A stretch of 64,000 bases of DNA from [Leptolyngbya] sp. JSC-1 (GTDB taxonomy: Bacteria; Cyanobacteriota; Cyanobacteriia; Elainellales; Elainellaceae): assembly GCA_000733415.1 (NCBI GenBank), contig KL662191.1, forward strand, positions 2,927,015 to 2,991,014, read 5' to 3'. The first letter of the stretch is position 1. Each line of letters opens with the position of its first letter. Positions 50,974 through 58,899 of the stretch are shown piece after piece. Position numbers and translations under genes: made by a program. The notes under the pieces were generated by a model. It was not told the origin of the DNA. It was given only the letters and a program-made list of their open reading frames with translations, and did no database searches.

Positions 50974-51013
50974 GTTTCCGTATCAACGTCATCTAAATTG
51001 GTGATACAGAAAC
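50974..51013. promoter_or_regulatory. Imperfect inverted repeat GTTTCCGTATCA/TGATACAGAAAC
   Basis: GTTTCCGTATCA (50974-50985) against TGATACAGAAAC (51002-51013), 11 of 12 pairs, spacer 16 bases. The GTATCA element also appears at about 50881 (direct) and GTGATAC at about 51066 (inverse). May regulate the ictB-like gene or hetR. Confidence 0.35.
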
Positions 51014-51143
51014 TTTGCTGTTCAATCAGGAAAAAATTGGACCAAGTGCAAAATTGCGCAGAAAGGTGATACGGGTAAGCAGTAGCAACTGACTCACCAA
51101 CCGTCCCCTTTCCGGCTAACCTGGACTATGGATTGTTGATTTA

Positions 51144-51174
51144 CTGATTGTCGATATCTGATTGTCGATATAAT
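51144..51174 (+). promoter_or_regulatory. Candidate promoter with tandem 14-mer before the ictB-like gene
   Basis: The 14-mer CTGATTGTCGATAT occurs twice in tandem (51144-51157, 51158-51171). TATAAT at 51169-51174 is a consensus -10 box 33 bases before the ATG at 51207. No good -35 at standard distance is present, so an activator may be needed. Confidence 0.4.
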
Positions 51175-51206
51175 GTTGGACCAATTGTTGGCCCCCGTTT
51201 CAAGTT

Positions 51207-52634
51207 ATGACTTCAACCTGGCAGAACTTAACCCTGATCAATCTATCAGCACAGCAATGGATTCGCTACAGTTACCTGCGCTATTTGGTAGGCTCCCTAA
51301 GATCCTGGCGGCAAGGTAGTTGGTTGATGCAGTGGGCAGAACCGATTGGCGGACTATTGGTGATGCTCGTGTTTTCACTAGCACCGTTTGTATCCAATGC
51401 CCTGATCGGGGTGCTGCTCATGGCCTGTGCCGGCTATTGGTTATTGCTAACCCTTTCAGATGACGCTGAGCCAGGATCGGTAATTACACCGATTCATCTA
51501 ATAGTGATACTTTACTGGGGAATTGCTGTTGTTGCAACTGCCGTCTCGCCGGTTCGCTCCGCCGCGTTGGAAGGACTTTTCAAACTAGCGCTGTACATCC
51601 TGCTGTTTTTTCTGATGGCACGAGTCATGCGCTCGCCGCGAATTCGTTCAGCCATAATTACGGTTTATCTGTTGGTGGCGCTTGTGGTAAGCGTGGTGGG
51701 CTTACGCCAGTGGTTTTTTGGGGCGAGTGCGCTGGCTACCTGGGTTGATCCAGAGTCTTCGTTGGCAGGTACCACACGGGTCTATAGCTTCCTGGGCAAT
51801 CCGAATTTGCTAGCGGGCTATTTGCTGCCAGCCGTGGTGTTGAGTGCAGCGGCCTTTTTTGCCTGGAAGCGTTGGGTTCCGAAAGCCCTAGCGGTTGTAA
51901 TGTGGCTGTGCAATTCGCTCTGTTTGGTGCTCACCTTTAGCCGAGGCGGTTGGATTGGCTTTGTAGTGGCCTGCTTTGGGCTACTGCTGCTGCTAGTGCA
52001 TTGGTTCAGTATTTATTTGCCGCGCTTTTGGCGTCGGTGGGCATTGCCGATTGTGTTGGGAGTTTCGGCGACGCTGGTGATTCTGGCAGTAGTTGCAGTG
52101 GATCCGCTGCGGGACCGGGTGATGAGTATGTTTAGCGGACGGGAAGATAGCAGCAATAACTTCCGCATTAATGTTTGGATGGCGGTGATCAAGATGATCA
52201 AAGATCGTCCAATTCTGGGGATTGGGCCAGGCAATGATGCATTTAACCGCATCTATCCCCAATATCAGGCCACTGGTTACACAGCCCTCAGCGCCTATTC
52301 GATTTTTCTAGAAGTTGTGGTGGAAACGGGCTTAATTGGGTTAGCTTGCTTTCTGTGGCTTTTGCTGGTCGTGTTTAATCAAGGCTGGGTTCAGCTACAG
52401 CGGCTGCGCCAGATCGGCAATCGGGAAGGCTTTTGGCTAATGGCAGCCCTGGCTACTATGCTGGGGATGCTGGCGCACGGAGCAGTAGACACGGTCTGGT
52501 ATCGGCCTCAGGTGAGTACTCTGTGGTGGCTGATGATGGCGCTGGTGACCAGTTTTTATCAGCCGTTGGGCCAAGCTTACTCAAGACCAGACGCCCTTTT
52601 GGCCGATGGTGAGGGTGTGGAGCCGCAGGCTTGA
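51207..52634 (+). CDS. ictB: IctB-family / O-antigen ligase-like membrane protein
   Basis: 475 residues with about ten transmembrane helices and the Wzy_C/O-antigen ligase domain. The cyanobacterial IctB signature is seen in the N-terminus (YLRYLVGSLRSWRQGSWLM), the central VYSFLGNPNLLAGYLLPA and the GREDSSNNFRINVWMAVIKMI loop, with GIGPGNDAFNRIYPQYQ. IctB was first named for inorganic carbon accumulation, but its fold suggests polymer ligation; real activity remains uncertain. Located in the cytoplasmic membrane. No strong ribosome site precedes the ATG; the TATAAT box above fits this start. The gene stands alone. Confidence 0.85.
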   Translation: MTSTWQNLTLINLSAQQWIRYSYLRYLVGSLRSWRQGSWLMQWAEPIGGLLVMLVFSLAPFVSNALIGVLLMACAGYWLLLTLSDDAEPGSVITPIHLIVILYWGIAVVATAVSPVRSAALEGLFKLALYILLFFLMARVMRSPRIRSAIITVYLLVALVVSVVGLRQWFFGASALATWVDPESSLAGTTRVYSFLGNPNLLAGYLLPAVVLSAAAFFAWKRWVPKALAVVMWLCNSLCLVLTFSRGGWIGFVVACFGLLLLLVHWFSIYLPRFWRRWALPIVLGVSATLVILAVVAVDPLRDRVMSMFSGREDSSNNFRINVWMAVIKMIKDRPILGIGPGNDAFNRIYPQYQATGYTALSAYSIFLEVVVETGLIGLACFLWLLLVVFNQGWVQLQRLRQIGNREGFWLMAALATMLGMLAHGAVDTVWYRPQVSTLWWLMMALVTSFYQPLGQAYSRPDALLADGEGVEPQA

Positions 52635-52659
52635 ATGTTCTCTGTCTTGGGATAGCTTT

Positions 52660-52704
52660 AGCGACTAAAGTCGCGGCTTCACAGACAAAACCTGCCTGCG
52701 CAGG
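52660..52704. repeat. Interspersed palindromic repeat (AAAGTCGC/CCTGCGCAGG type)
   Basis: AGCGACTAAAGTCGCGGCT (52660-52678) contains the palindrome GCGACT-AA-AGTCGC, and CCTGCCTGCGCAGG (52691-52704) a CCTGC/GCAGG stem. This pair resembles a dispersed spacer repeat I have seen in several cyanobacterial genomes. Confidence 0.5.
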
Positions 52705-52737
52705 TTGGAACTGTGGGTTATCTTCACCTTGTCCTCA

Positions 52738-52771
52738 GCCTCGGGCATTTGGGAGCCTCGGGCATTTGGGA
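52738..52771. repeat. 17-bp tandem duplication
   Basis: GCCTCGGGCATTTGGGA at 52738-52754 and again at 52755-52771, identical. Confidence 0.9.
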
Positions 52772-52957
52772 AAGCGCTTTGGTTTCGGAGCCGTAGTTAG
52801 TTTTAGAGCAGCCGCTTTCCGGCTAGGCCGTCTAGACCGGCTTCAACTATCTTCTGGCCGAACCATCTAGCCACGACAAAACCCCTGCCCGTTTCACTGG
52901 ACAAGAGGTTTTGTGAAAGACCTGACCTAGGCTGTAACTACTATCGACTAAAGCAAT

Positions 52958-53248
52958 CTAGTAGAGATAAGCTGCCGCTTGAGCTGCTGCTGTGACAAAT
53001 AGTCTAGAGGCGATGTTCAGCACAAAGATAGCTAGAATCGGCGAGAAGTCTATGCCGCCGAGCGGTGGAATAATCGAGCGGAAGAGGTTCAAATATGGGT
53101 CAGTAATCTGACTCAAAAACGACAAGGGAGGATTGTACAAATCGATATTGGGGAACCAGCTCAGAAGAATCCGCACAATCAGCAAAACCGAGTAAATCTG
53201 AAGAAACTGGCCTAGGGCGATTGCAATTAATGCGATAGAACTGCTCAT
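52958..53248 (-). CDS. YggT family membrane protein
   Basis: 96 residues, two hydrophobic helices (about 4-30 and 65-92). The YggT pattern is intact: LIVRILLSWFPNIDLYNPPLSFLSQITDPYLNLFRSIIPPLGGIDFSPI. Family members sit in the cytoplasmic membrane and in cyanobacteria and plastids (CCB3/YCF19 type) are linked to cytochrome b6f assembly or nucleoid organisation. Exact role here is not determined. Monocistronic, converging on the ictB-like gene. Confidence 0.88.
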   Translation of the reverse strand: MSSSIALIAIALGQFLQIYSVLLIVRILLSWFPNIDLYNPPLSFLSQITDPYLNLFRSIIPPLGGIDFSPILAIFVLNIASRLFVTAAAQAAAYLY

Positions 53249-53395
53249 GGGTATGCCGTCGTTTTTCTGTAGAGCGCTTGTCTGAGTAACAAGCTTAGTC
53301 TAACGAATACTCTACCATTCCTGACAAATTCTCAGCTTTTCTCAGGTTAATTTCGGTTTTAGCTCGGTAGCCGTATTGATGCTGTTTGGAGGTTA

Positions 53396-53444
53396 GGAGT
53401 CGGGAGTCGGGAGTCGGGAGTTAGGAGTCGGGAGTCGGGAGTCA
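53396..53444. repeat. Short tandemly repeated heptamers (GGAGTCG)n
   Basis: Seven consecutive heptamers: GGAGTCG x3 (53396-53416), GGAGTTA (53417-53423), GGAGTCG x2 (53424-53437) and GGAGTCA (53438-53444). STRR-type arrays of this kind are characteristic of filamentous cyanobacteria. It lies between yggT (left, minus) and the DAO-type gene (right, minus). Confidence 0.85.
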
Positions 53445-53470
53445 GAATGCTCCATTCGATTGCTCTAGTC

Positions 53471-54640
53471 TCAGCAAAAGCGGTTGGGTAGCAGTTGGGG
53501 TGGAATGGCTTCGCTGAGTCCGGTGGCGGCTTGGGCAAATCGACGCGCTAAGGGAGGCAATATCGAGAAGGGATTGCTGAATCCGGTGAACACATGTAGT
53601 CCGTCTCGGTTGGGAACAGCTCCTACCAGCGGTAAGCGATCGCCGCTAAAGGCAACCCGACAGGACCGCCATTCACCGGGCACTGGCTCTAAGGCGGGAA
53701 GCAACTGGCCAATCGTTCGACGCAGGGCGGCTTCGCTAGCAGCGGCATCAATGGTTGCCTCTAAATCAGTGAGGGTGCGGCTCACCTGCCCAATCAACAG
53801 CCGCCCATCCCGAAACTGTACAACTCCGGCATCCAAAATGGCAGGTGCCACTTCCTGACCGGGTTGGTCCCAGAGGACGTCGGTTTCGGGTGCGCTGGCT
53901 TTGGCCTCCATTTCAAACCGCTGAAGTTTGGCGGGCATCACCAGAGCTTGGAGGCTGATGTCAACCGCAGTCGCCTCGATCAGTTCGGCGTGGGTGAAAT
54001 AAATCCGCGTCGAGAAACCGGCTGAGCGCAACAGTGGACGTGTGTAGGCCCCGGCACAGATAACGACATTGGCGGCGGCATGGGCAGCAGTTGGAGTTTT
54101 CACACCTTGAATCCGCTGCTTCTGCTCGATCCAACCTATTACGGGTGCAATCTCAATCAATCCGCCTAGGCGTAAAAATGCCTGATTATAGGCTGCAACA
54201 GTTGCCGAGGGAGAGACATGGCCGTGGGGAAACCGCAGCGCTCCCGCAATTGCCGATTGGTTCAGCAGGGGTTCTCGTTCTGCAGCCGTTTGGGCATCCA
54301 GAATCACGGGAGGAATCGCCACCTTGGTGTAGGTGGTTGCAACCGCTGTTGGATCGTCCTCAGGTGCAACGGTCATCAGCAAATCTAGCTCTCGAAATTG
54401 GGTATCGCTCTCCAGTTCTGCCGAGAGCTGACGGTGCAGTGTGATTCCCTCCTGGCAGAGTTGCTGCATCAGCGCTGTGGTGCCCGACCAGTAGGCAATG
54501 CCGCCGTAGCTGTAGCGTGTGCCGTTCTCTGGATGTTCTGACTGGTCCAGGAGCAGAACCGAAAAACCGCTTTTCTGCAATTCGTAGCTGAGGGCCGCTC
54601 CCGCCAACCCATTGCCTACCACAATCCAGTCTGTGGTCAT
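53471..54640 (-). CDS. FAD-dependent oxidoreductase (DAO/glycine oxidase family)
   Basis: 389 residues. N-terminal dinucleotide-binding motif VVGNGLAGAALSYELQKSG followed by the acidic LLLDQSE; FAD contacts near RYSYGGIAYW. C-terminal block GDRLPLVGAVPNRDGLHVFTGFSNPFSILPPLARRFA is typical of D-amino-acid/glycine oxidase-like flavoenzymes. Substrate unknown; deamination or oxidation of an amine is the family expectation. Its stop lies about 27 bp from the heptamer array. The start is about 84 bp from the divergent CysQ-like gene. Confidence 0.83.
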   Translation of the reverse strand: MTTDWIVVGNGLAGAALSYELQKSGFSVLLLDQSEHPENGTRYSYGGIAYWSGTTALMQQLCQEGITLHRQLSAELESDTQFRELDLLMTVAPEDDPTAVATTYTKVAIPPVILDAQTAAEREPLLNQSAIAGALRFPHGHVSPSATVAAYNQAFLRLGGLIEIAPVIGWIEQKQRIQGVKTPTAAHAAANVVICAGAYTRPLLRSAGFSTRIYFTHAELIEATAVDISLQALVMPAKLQRFEMEAKASAPETDVLWDQPGQEVAPAILDAGVVQFRDGRLLIGQVSRTLTDLEATIDAAASEAALRRTIGQLLPALEPVPGEWRSCRVAFSGDRLPLVGAVPNRDGLHVFTGFSNPFSILPPLARRFAQAATGLSEAIPPQLLPNRFC

Positions 54641-54724
54641 CTTTACTCAATCCCTCCCAATTCCTGATTGCCCGCTCACCTTAGGATATAACTGGAAAGA
54701 TTACCCGATTGGAACAAAGACTGC

Positions 54725-55687
54725 ATGTCCTATCAACTCGAAACGCAAGTTGCGATCAAAGCTGTGACGCTGGCCGCCAACCTATGTCAACAGGTCCGCC
54801 AAACCATTCAGGCCGAAGCAATTGAAAAGCGAGACCGCAGCCCAGTTACGATTGCCGATTTCGGCTCTCAGGCCATTATTTGCAAACTGATTGCAGATGC
54901 CTTTCCTACCGATCCGATTGTGGCTGAGGAAGATGCCGCCGCCCTGAGCCAGCCCGATATGGCTCCCTACTTAACTCAAGTGACCGAGCAGGTGCGGTCG
55001 ATTTTGACCGAAGCGACGCCCGATGCAGTAATTGACTGGATTAACCGAGGCAACGGGCAGGTTGGCTCCCGCTACTGGACGCTCGATCCAATCGATGGTA
55101 CTAAAGGATTTCTGCGTGGCGACCAATACGCTGTGGCCCTCGCCCTCGTGGAAGACGGGGAAGTCAAAGTTGGGGTTCTGGGCTGTCCGGCGCTGATGCT
55201 GGCAGGTGATGCGGGTAGTCTGTTGGTAGCAGTGCGCCATCAGGGCGCAACAATAACTTCCCTTGCCGGAGGCGATCCACAGCCGATTCAGGTTGTCCGT
55301 TCCGCAAATGCCGCAAATTTTCGCTTTGTTGAAAGTGTGGAATCGGGACATGGCGATCAAACCCAACAAAACGCCGTTGCTCAAGCGGTTGGGATCACGG
55401 CTGCCCCCTTGCGAATGGATAGTCAGGCCAAGTATGCAGTCGTAGCTTGCGGTGAGGCAGCTCTGTATTTGCGCTTGCCTTCTCCCAAAACGCCGGATTA
55501 CCGCGAGAAAATTTGGGACCATGCGGCTGGCGTGATTGTGGTGGAAGAAGCAGGCGGCAAAGTCACCGACATGCATGGCAAACCGCTCAACTTCGCGCTG
55601 GATTACAAGCTCACCGAAAATCAGGGTGTTGTGGTGAGCAACGGCAGTTGTCATGAGGCCGTGTTGGCTGCCTTAAAAGGTGCCTAG
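54725..55687 (+). CDS. cysQ: 3'(2'),5'-bisphosphate nucleotidase-like inositol phosphatase (CysQ/HAL2 type)
   Basis: 320 residues. Metal-binding motifs: EEDAA (in VAEEDAAALSQ), DPIDGTKGFLRGDQYAVALAL, and WDHAAGVIVVEEAGGKVTD near the end; these are the three signature blocks of Li+-sensitive phosphatases of the inositol monophosphatase superfamily. Known activity: hydrolysis of PAP, the by-product of sulfate assimilation and sulfation, and sometimes PAPS. The name is by resemblance to HAL2/CysQ; FBPase/IMPase alternatives cannot be fully excluded. Divergent from the DAO gene and convergent with DUF3082. Confidence 0.83.
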   Translation: MSYQLETQVAIKAVTLAANLCQQVRQTIQAEAIEKRDRSPVTIADFGSQAIICKLIADAFPTDPIVAEEDAAALSQPDMAPYLTQVTEQVRSILTEATPDAVIDWINRGNGQVGSRYWTLDPIDGTKGFLRGDQYAVALALVEDGEVKVGVLGCPALMLAGDAGSLLVAVRHQGATITSLAGGDPQPIQVVRSANAANFRFVESVESGHGDQTQQNAVAQAVGITAAPLRMDSQAKYAVVACGEAALYLRLPSPKTPDYREKIWDHAAGVIVVEEAGGKVTDMHGKPLNFALDYKLTENQGVVVSNGSCHEAVLAALKGA

Positions 55688-55720
55688 ACCCGATAGCAGT
55701 GCAGCAGCGGTTGCTCTGGC

Positions 55721-56071
55721 TCAAGATTTTTCGGCTTTGGCTTGCTGGATGAAAAGTTGAATACTCAAGGCTATTAAACCCAGCGTCGCGATTGTAAAAA
55801 TGCCGGTTGCCAGCGTAGAGACCCCAATCACCAAAGTACGGACCGCAACGGCAATGTTGGCCGCAAAGGTGCTCTTGGTTGGCAGCGGCACACCGGCCAA
55901 AACCTGAATAATCGAGTGAGTCAGGGAGTACATTGCAAACGCCAGCCCGCCAGAGATAGCTGCACCCCGCAGGCAGCGCCCAGGTGTGGTGGGAACCCTG
56001 CTAGAGCTAGCGGTTGAACTGCCCAGTGAACGTTCAGCCGGAGTGACTGGGGTAGGATTTTGGTCCGTCAT
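55721..56071 (-). CDS. DUF3082 domain protein
   Basis: 116 residues from the ATG at 56071. The frame extends to a TTG at 56086 that overlaps the ispE stop, but GAGGAAATCC gives the ATG a good ribosome site. Ser/Thr/Pro-rich start (TPVTPAERSLGSSTASSSR), then two hydrophobic helices (about 38-58 and 74-98, the second GVSTLATGIFTIATLGLIALSIQLF). The DUF3082 family is cyanobacterial and plant-like with unknown function. Co-transcribed with ispE: the start lies 11 bp beyond the ispE stop. Confidence 0.85.
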   Translation of the reverse strand: MTDQNPTPVTPAERSLGSSTASSSRVPTTPGRCLRGAAISGGLAFAMYSLTHSIIQVLAGVPLPTKSTFAANIAVAVRTLVIGVSTLATGIFTIATLGLIALSIQLFIQQAKAEKS

Positions 56072-56082
56072 GATGGATTTCC

Positions 56083-57024
56083 TCAATGAACAAGCTGAAT
56101 GCCATTGGCGCTCAGCCGAGTGGTCCAGACACCCAAATCCGGATCGGGTAGGGCGGTTTTAAGCTGCTGGCGGATTTGTTCTGCCTGTGCCTTTGATTCT
56201 ACCAAGGCAAACACCGTCGAGCCGGACCCCGACATCATTACCCCAAGGGGGTTAAATTCGGCCAAGATGCGGCGCAACCCTTCTACCTGGGGATAAGCCG
56301 GCAGCACCACTTTTTCCAAATCATTGTGCAGCAATTGCCCGATTCGCTTGCCGTCCCGCTGCTGAATCGCCGCCACTATTTCGCCCGAATGGACTCGCTG
56401 GCGTCGTTGCAGCAAATTGTCTCCCGAAACATAGGACTGACTGAACTGCTGCCGATAGGTTTTGTAGGCCCAGGGCGTAGAGATACCCAAGCTGCGATAT
56501 TTGGCCAGCACCGCATAGAGAAAATCCACACTCGGTAGGGGAGCTAACTGTTCGCCGCGTCCAGTGGCAATCGCAGTCCCACCACTGACACAGAAAGGAA
56601 TATCCGAACCGAGCAGAGCCGCCATCTCCTGAATCTCGATTTGGGTCAACCCTAGTTTCCACATCAGGTCCATCCCAATCAAAACTGCGGCGGCATCTGT
56701 TGAGCCACCCGCCAACCCTGCGCCCATCGGAATCCGTTTGTGAATGGTGATATCTACCCCGCCAAATTTACTATATGTCTGCGGAAACTGCTTCGCCATC
56801 AGAGCAGCAGCCTTATAGGTCAAATTGCTGCTGTCGGTGGGAATTTGCGGATCATCGCAGTGTACCCGAATCTGCTCGGTACCGTTGGCTCGCAGGTCAA
56901 TTTGATCCGCCAGATCGATACTTTGCAGAATCATCGCCAGCTCATGGTAGCCGTCCGGGCGGTCGCCAATGATTTCCAGATAAAGGTTGATTTTAGCGGG
57001 AGCGATGAGGGAATAGGCTTGCAT
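56083..57024 (-). CDS. ispE: 4-diphosphocytidyl-2-C-methyl-D-erythritol kinase
   Basis: 313 residues. GHMP-kinase phosphate-binding motif PMGAGLAGGSTDAAAVL (about 96-112), and SLIAPAKINLYLEIIGDRPDGYHELAMI at the N-terminus, which is the IspE signature. C-terminal GVMMSGSGSTVFALV is another conserved block. Step 4 of the MEP pathway to isoprenoids (carotenoids, phytol, quinones); essential in cyanobacteria. It is downstream of rsmA on the same strand with a 180-bp G-rich repeat between them, and upstream of DUF3082. Confidence 0.93.
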   Translation of the reverse strand: MQAYSLIAPAKINLYLEIIGDRPDGYHELAMILQSIDLADQIDLRANGTEQIRVHCDDPQIPTDSSNLTYKAAALMAKQFPQTYSKFGGVDITIHKRIPMGAGLAGGSTDAAAVLIGMDLMWKLGLTQIEIQEMAALLGSDIPFCVSGGTAIATGRGEQLAPLPSVDFLYAVLAKYRSLGISTPWAYKTYRQQFSQSYVSGDNLLQRRQRVHSGEIVAAIQQRDGKRIGQLLHNDLEKVVLPAYPQVEGLRRILAEFNPLGVMMSGSGSTVFALVESKAQAEQIRQQLKTALPDPDLGVWTTRLSANGIQLVH

Positions 57025-57205
57025 GGGAGGTGAGGGGGAGATGGGGAAGGTGGGGAAGTGGGTTGGGGCAGGGGGCTATTATACTTCGAAGCAGGACAAG
57101 GGGAATGAGGGGGAGGATTTTCAAGGAGCTAGAAGCCAGGAGCCAGGAGTCAAGAGGTGGAGTGAGAGCCAGTTTGGTCAGAGTCAAAGAGAGATGCTGG
57201 CTGCT
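57025..57205. repeat. G-rich low-complexity spacer between rsmA and ispE
   Basis: The spacer contains many GGGGAGATGGGG/GGAAGGTGGGG-like units (57025-57075), and a GGAGCCAGGAGTC heptamer-like stretch (about 57135-57155). The same octamers occur at 35573-35596 and extend into the 3' end of rsmA. A 105-codon frame here is a shadow of repeats. Confidence 0.6.
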
Positions 57206-58063
57206 TTAAACTTCCCTATCTTCCTCACCTTCCCTATCTCCTCCATCTCCCTCATCTCCCAGCCGATTACTCAACGCCACCCAATCTGCTACACCCAGAT
57301 CTTCTGCGCGGGCTTGGGGGTTGAGGCCAAGACTTTCTAGAAGGTGCGATAGCGTCTCCCGATCAATCAGGCTTTGCAGATTGTTGCGCAGCATTTTGCG
57401 GCGAGTGGCGAAACCCAATTGAACGAGCGTATCTAACTGACGTGGATCGAGGGCGGGTGGATCAAATGGGCGAGGCTGTAGGCGCACCACTGCAGAGTCT
57501 ACTTTGGGCGGCGGCTGAAAGGCTTTGGCAGGTACGTCGCAGATCCACTGGCAAGCGGCTAAATATTGCACTCGTACCGATAGGGCACCAAAGGCTTTGG
57601 AACTAGGCTGGGCGCACAACCGCTCGGCCACTTCTTTTTGCAGCGATAGCACTATCGCGTCGAATGGTTGAGGGTTAGGTTGAGCGATAGTACCGAGTAG
57701 CTTTTCTAGAATTGGTCCAGTTATATTATAGGGAATGTTAGCGACAACTTTATTAGGATAGATAAAGTTGGGAAAATCAGCCAATGCTTCAGCCAAATCT
57801 AATGACAGAAAATCCCCTTCCAGTAACAGAAAATTGGATGTCGTCGCGAATGCTTTGCGCAGCAGCTCGCACAAATCGCGATCGATCTCTACAGCAACTA
57901 CTGACTGCACCGAGGGCAACAGCTTCTGTGTCAATAGGCCCGTTCCTGGACCAATCTCCAACAGCCGATCGTCTGAGGAGAGCGTGGCTGCTGCCACAAT
58001 TTGCGCCAGTGCGGTTTCACTGCGTAACCAATGTTGTCCAAATCGTTTGCGGGCTTGGGGCAT
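57206..58063 (-). CDS. rsmA: 16S rRNA (adenine1518/1519-N6)-dimethyltransferase RsmA (KsgA)
   Basis: 285 residues. KsgA/Dim1 signatures: RKRFGQHWLRSETALAQIV at the start, LEIGPGTGLLTQKLL (motif I), VVAVEIDRDL, and NIPYNITGPILEKLL with the catalytic NxPY. It dimethylates two adenines near the 3' end of 16S rRNA during 30S maturation. The normal C-terminus ends near WVALSNRL; the last 17-18 residues (LGDEGDGGDREGEEDREV) are coded by the GAGATGG-like repeat, an apparent extension through repeat insertion. Otherwise complete. Confidence 0.92.
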   Translation of the reverse strand: MPQARKRFGQHWLRSETALAQIVAAATLSSDDRLLEIGPGTGLLTQKLLPSVQSVVAVEIDRDLCELLRKAFATTSNFLLLEGDFLSLDLAEALADFPNFIYPNKVVANIPYNITGPILEKLLGTIAQPNPQPFDAIVLSLQKEVAERLCAQPSSKAFGALSVRVQYLAACQWICDVPAKAFQPPPKVDSAVVRLQPRPFDPPALDPRQLDTLVQLGFATRRKMLRNNLQSLIDRETLSHLLESLGLNPQARAEDLGVADWVALSNRLGDEGDGGDREGEEDREV

Positions 58064-58164
58064 GGAGGCTGGAGAGATGGTTGCTAAAACGGTAACTAAA
58101 GAATAGATGCCAAGACCAGGTGTCAGAGTAGATTTATAACACTTTTGTGAGGAGATGATTCAAG

Positions 58165-58899
58165 ATGAAATTGGCTCGATCGCTACGCTCCCTAATGCTG
58201 GTAAGCTGTTTGGCATTTCCAGTAATGATCACAACTAGTCTGGCGGCTAGTCCCGTTTTGGCTCAGCAGGAGCAGATTATGCGCACATTAACCGTAACTG
58301 GACAGGGCAAGGAATCAGTGGCAACCACCCTGACACAGGTGCAGCTTGGGGTCGAAGTCCAGGCCAAGACTGCAGAAGAGGTACAGCAGGAGGCAGCCCG
58401 CCGCTCCACTGCCGTAGTCGAATTTCTGCGCTCCCGCAACGTTGATAAGCTGCAAACCACCGGCATTTCCCTAAATCCGCGATACGACTATGCCAATAAC
58501 CGCCAGCAGATCATTGGCTACAGCGCCACCAACACTGTCAGCTTTCGGGTGCCAACCGACCGAGCTGGAAATCTCCTCGATGACGCTGTGGCAGCCGGTG
58601 CGACGCGAATTGATAGCGTTAGTTTTGTGGCTGATGATGCCGCTGTAGAAACCGCGCGTCAGCAAGCAATTCAGGAAGCGATCCAAAATGCCCAGGTTCA
58701 GGCCAATACAGTGCTCAGCAGCCTGGGCTTAACGCAGCAGGAAATCGTCGGGATTCAGGTAAATGGAGCTGCACCCCCCCCCATTCTGTACCGAGCCAAT
58801 ATGGACGCAATGGCCCAAGCAGCGAGCGCACCCGAAACGCCCGTCGTTGGCGGTGAGCAGGAGGTAGAAGCCTCGGTGACGCTGCAAATTCGGTACTAG
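58165..58899 (+). CDS. SIMPL domain (DUF541) secreted protein
   Basis: 244 residues. Signal peptide 1-33 (LMLVSCLAFPVMITTSLAASPVLAQ). The SIMPL pattern follows: RTLTVTGQGKESVATTLTQVQLGVEVQAKTAEEVQ, LQTTGISLNPRYDY, YSATNTVSFRVPT and the end VEASVTLQIRY. Bacterial SIMPL proteins (BP26/YggE-like) are periplasmic oligomers linked to stress; role here unknown. GTGAGGAGATGATTCAAG before the ATG is a strong ribosome site. Divergent from rsmA. Confidence 0.88.
   Translation: MKLARSLRSLMLVSCLAFPVMITTSLAASPVLAQQEQIMRTLTVTGQGKESVATTLTQVQLGVEVQAKTAEEVQQEAARRSTAVVEFLRSRNVDKLQTTGISLNPRYDYANNRQQIIGYSATNTVSFRVPTDRAGNLLDDAVAAGATRIDSVSFVADDAAVETARQQAIQEAIQNAQVQANTVLSSLGLTQQEIVGIQVNGAAPPPILYRANMDAMAQAASAPETPVVGGEQEVEASVTLQIRY

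Larger units (their letters stand above)
50154..51206. other. 1-kb gene-free region between hetR and ictB-like gene
   Basis: It must carry the hetR promoter(s) on the minus strand and the ictB-like promoter on the plus strand. Contents, left to right: tandem TCGCTTCCTAGTC (50348-50383); a perfect GGGGTACA/TGTACCCC hairpin (50599-50620); GTATCAACG/TGATAC repeats, including a 12-bp inverted repeat (50974-51013); a tandem 14-mer and TATAAT (51144-51174). No canonical NtcA site (GTA-N8-TAC) was found, and no frame looks like a gene. Confidence 0.5.
52635..52957. other. Gene-free spacer with palindromic repeats
   Basis: About 320 bp. The 79-codon frame overlapping the ictB stop (52631-52870) translates repeats and is rejected. 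It contains the palindromic repeat at 52660-52704, a 17-bp tandem duplication at 52738-52771, and a CCTGCCC..TTTCACTGGACAAGAGG patch before the yggT gene. It is the downstream region of both convergent genes. Confidence 0.5.

Noticed and set aside
52631..52870. 79-codon frame overlapping the ictB stop
   Set aside because: It translates palindromic and duplicated repeats and has no protein-like composition.
57023..57340. 105-codon plus-strand frame over the rsmA/ispE gap
   Set aside because: It is a shadow of G-rich repeats and the antisense of rsmA.
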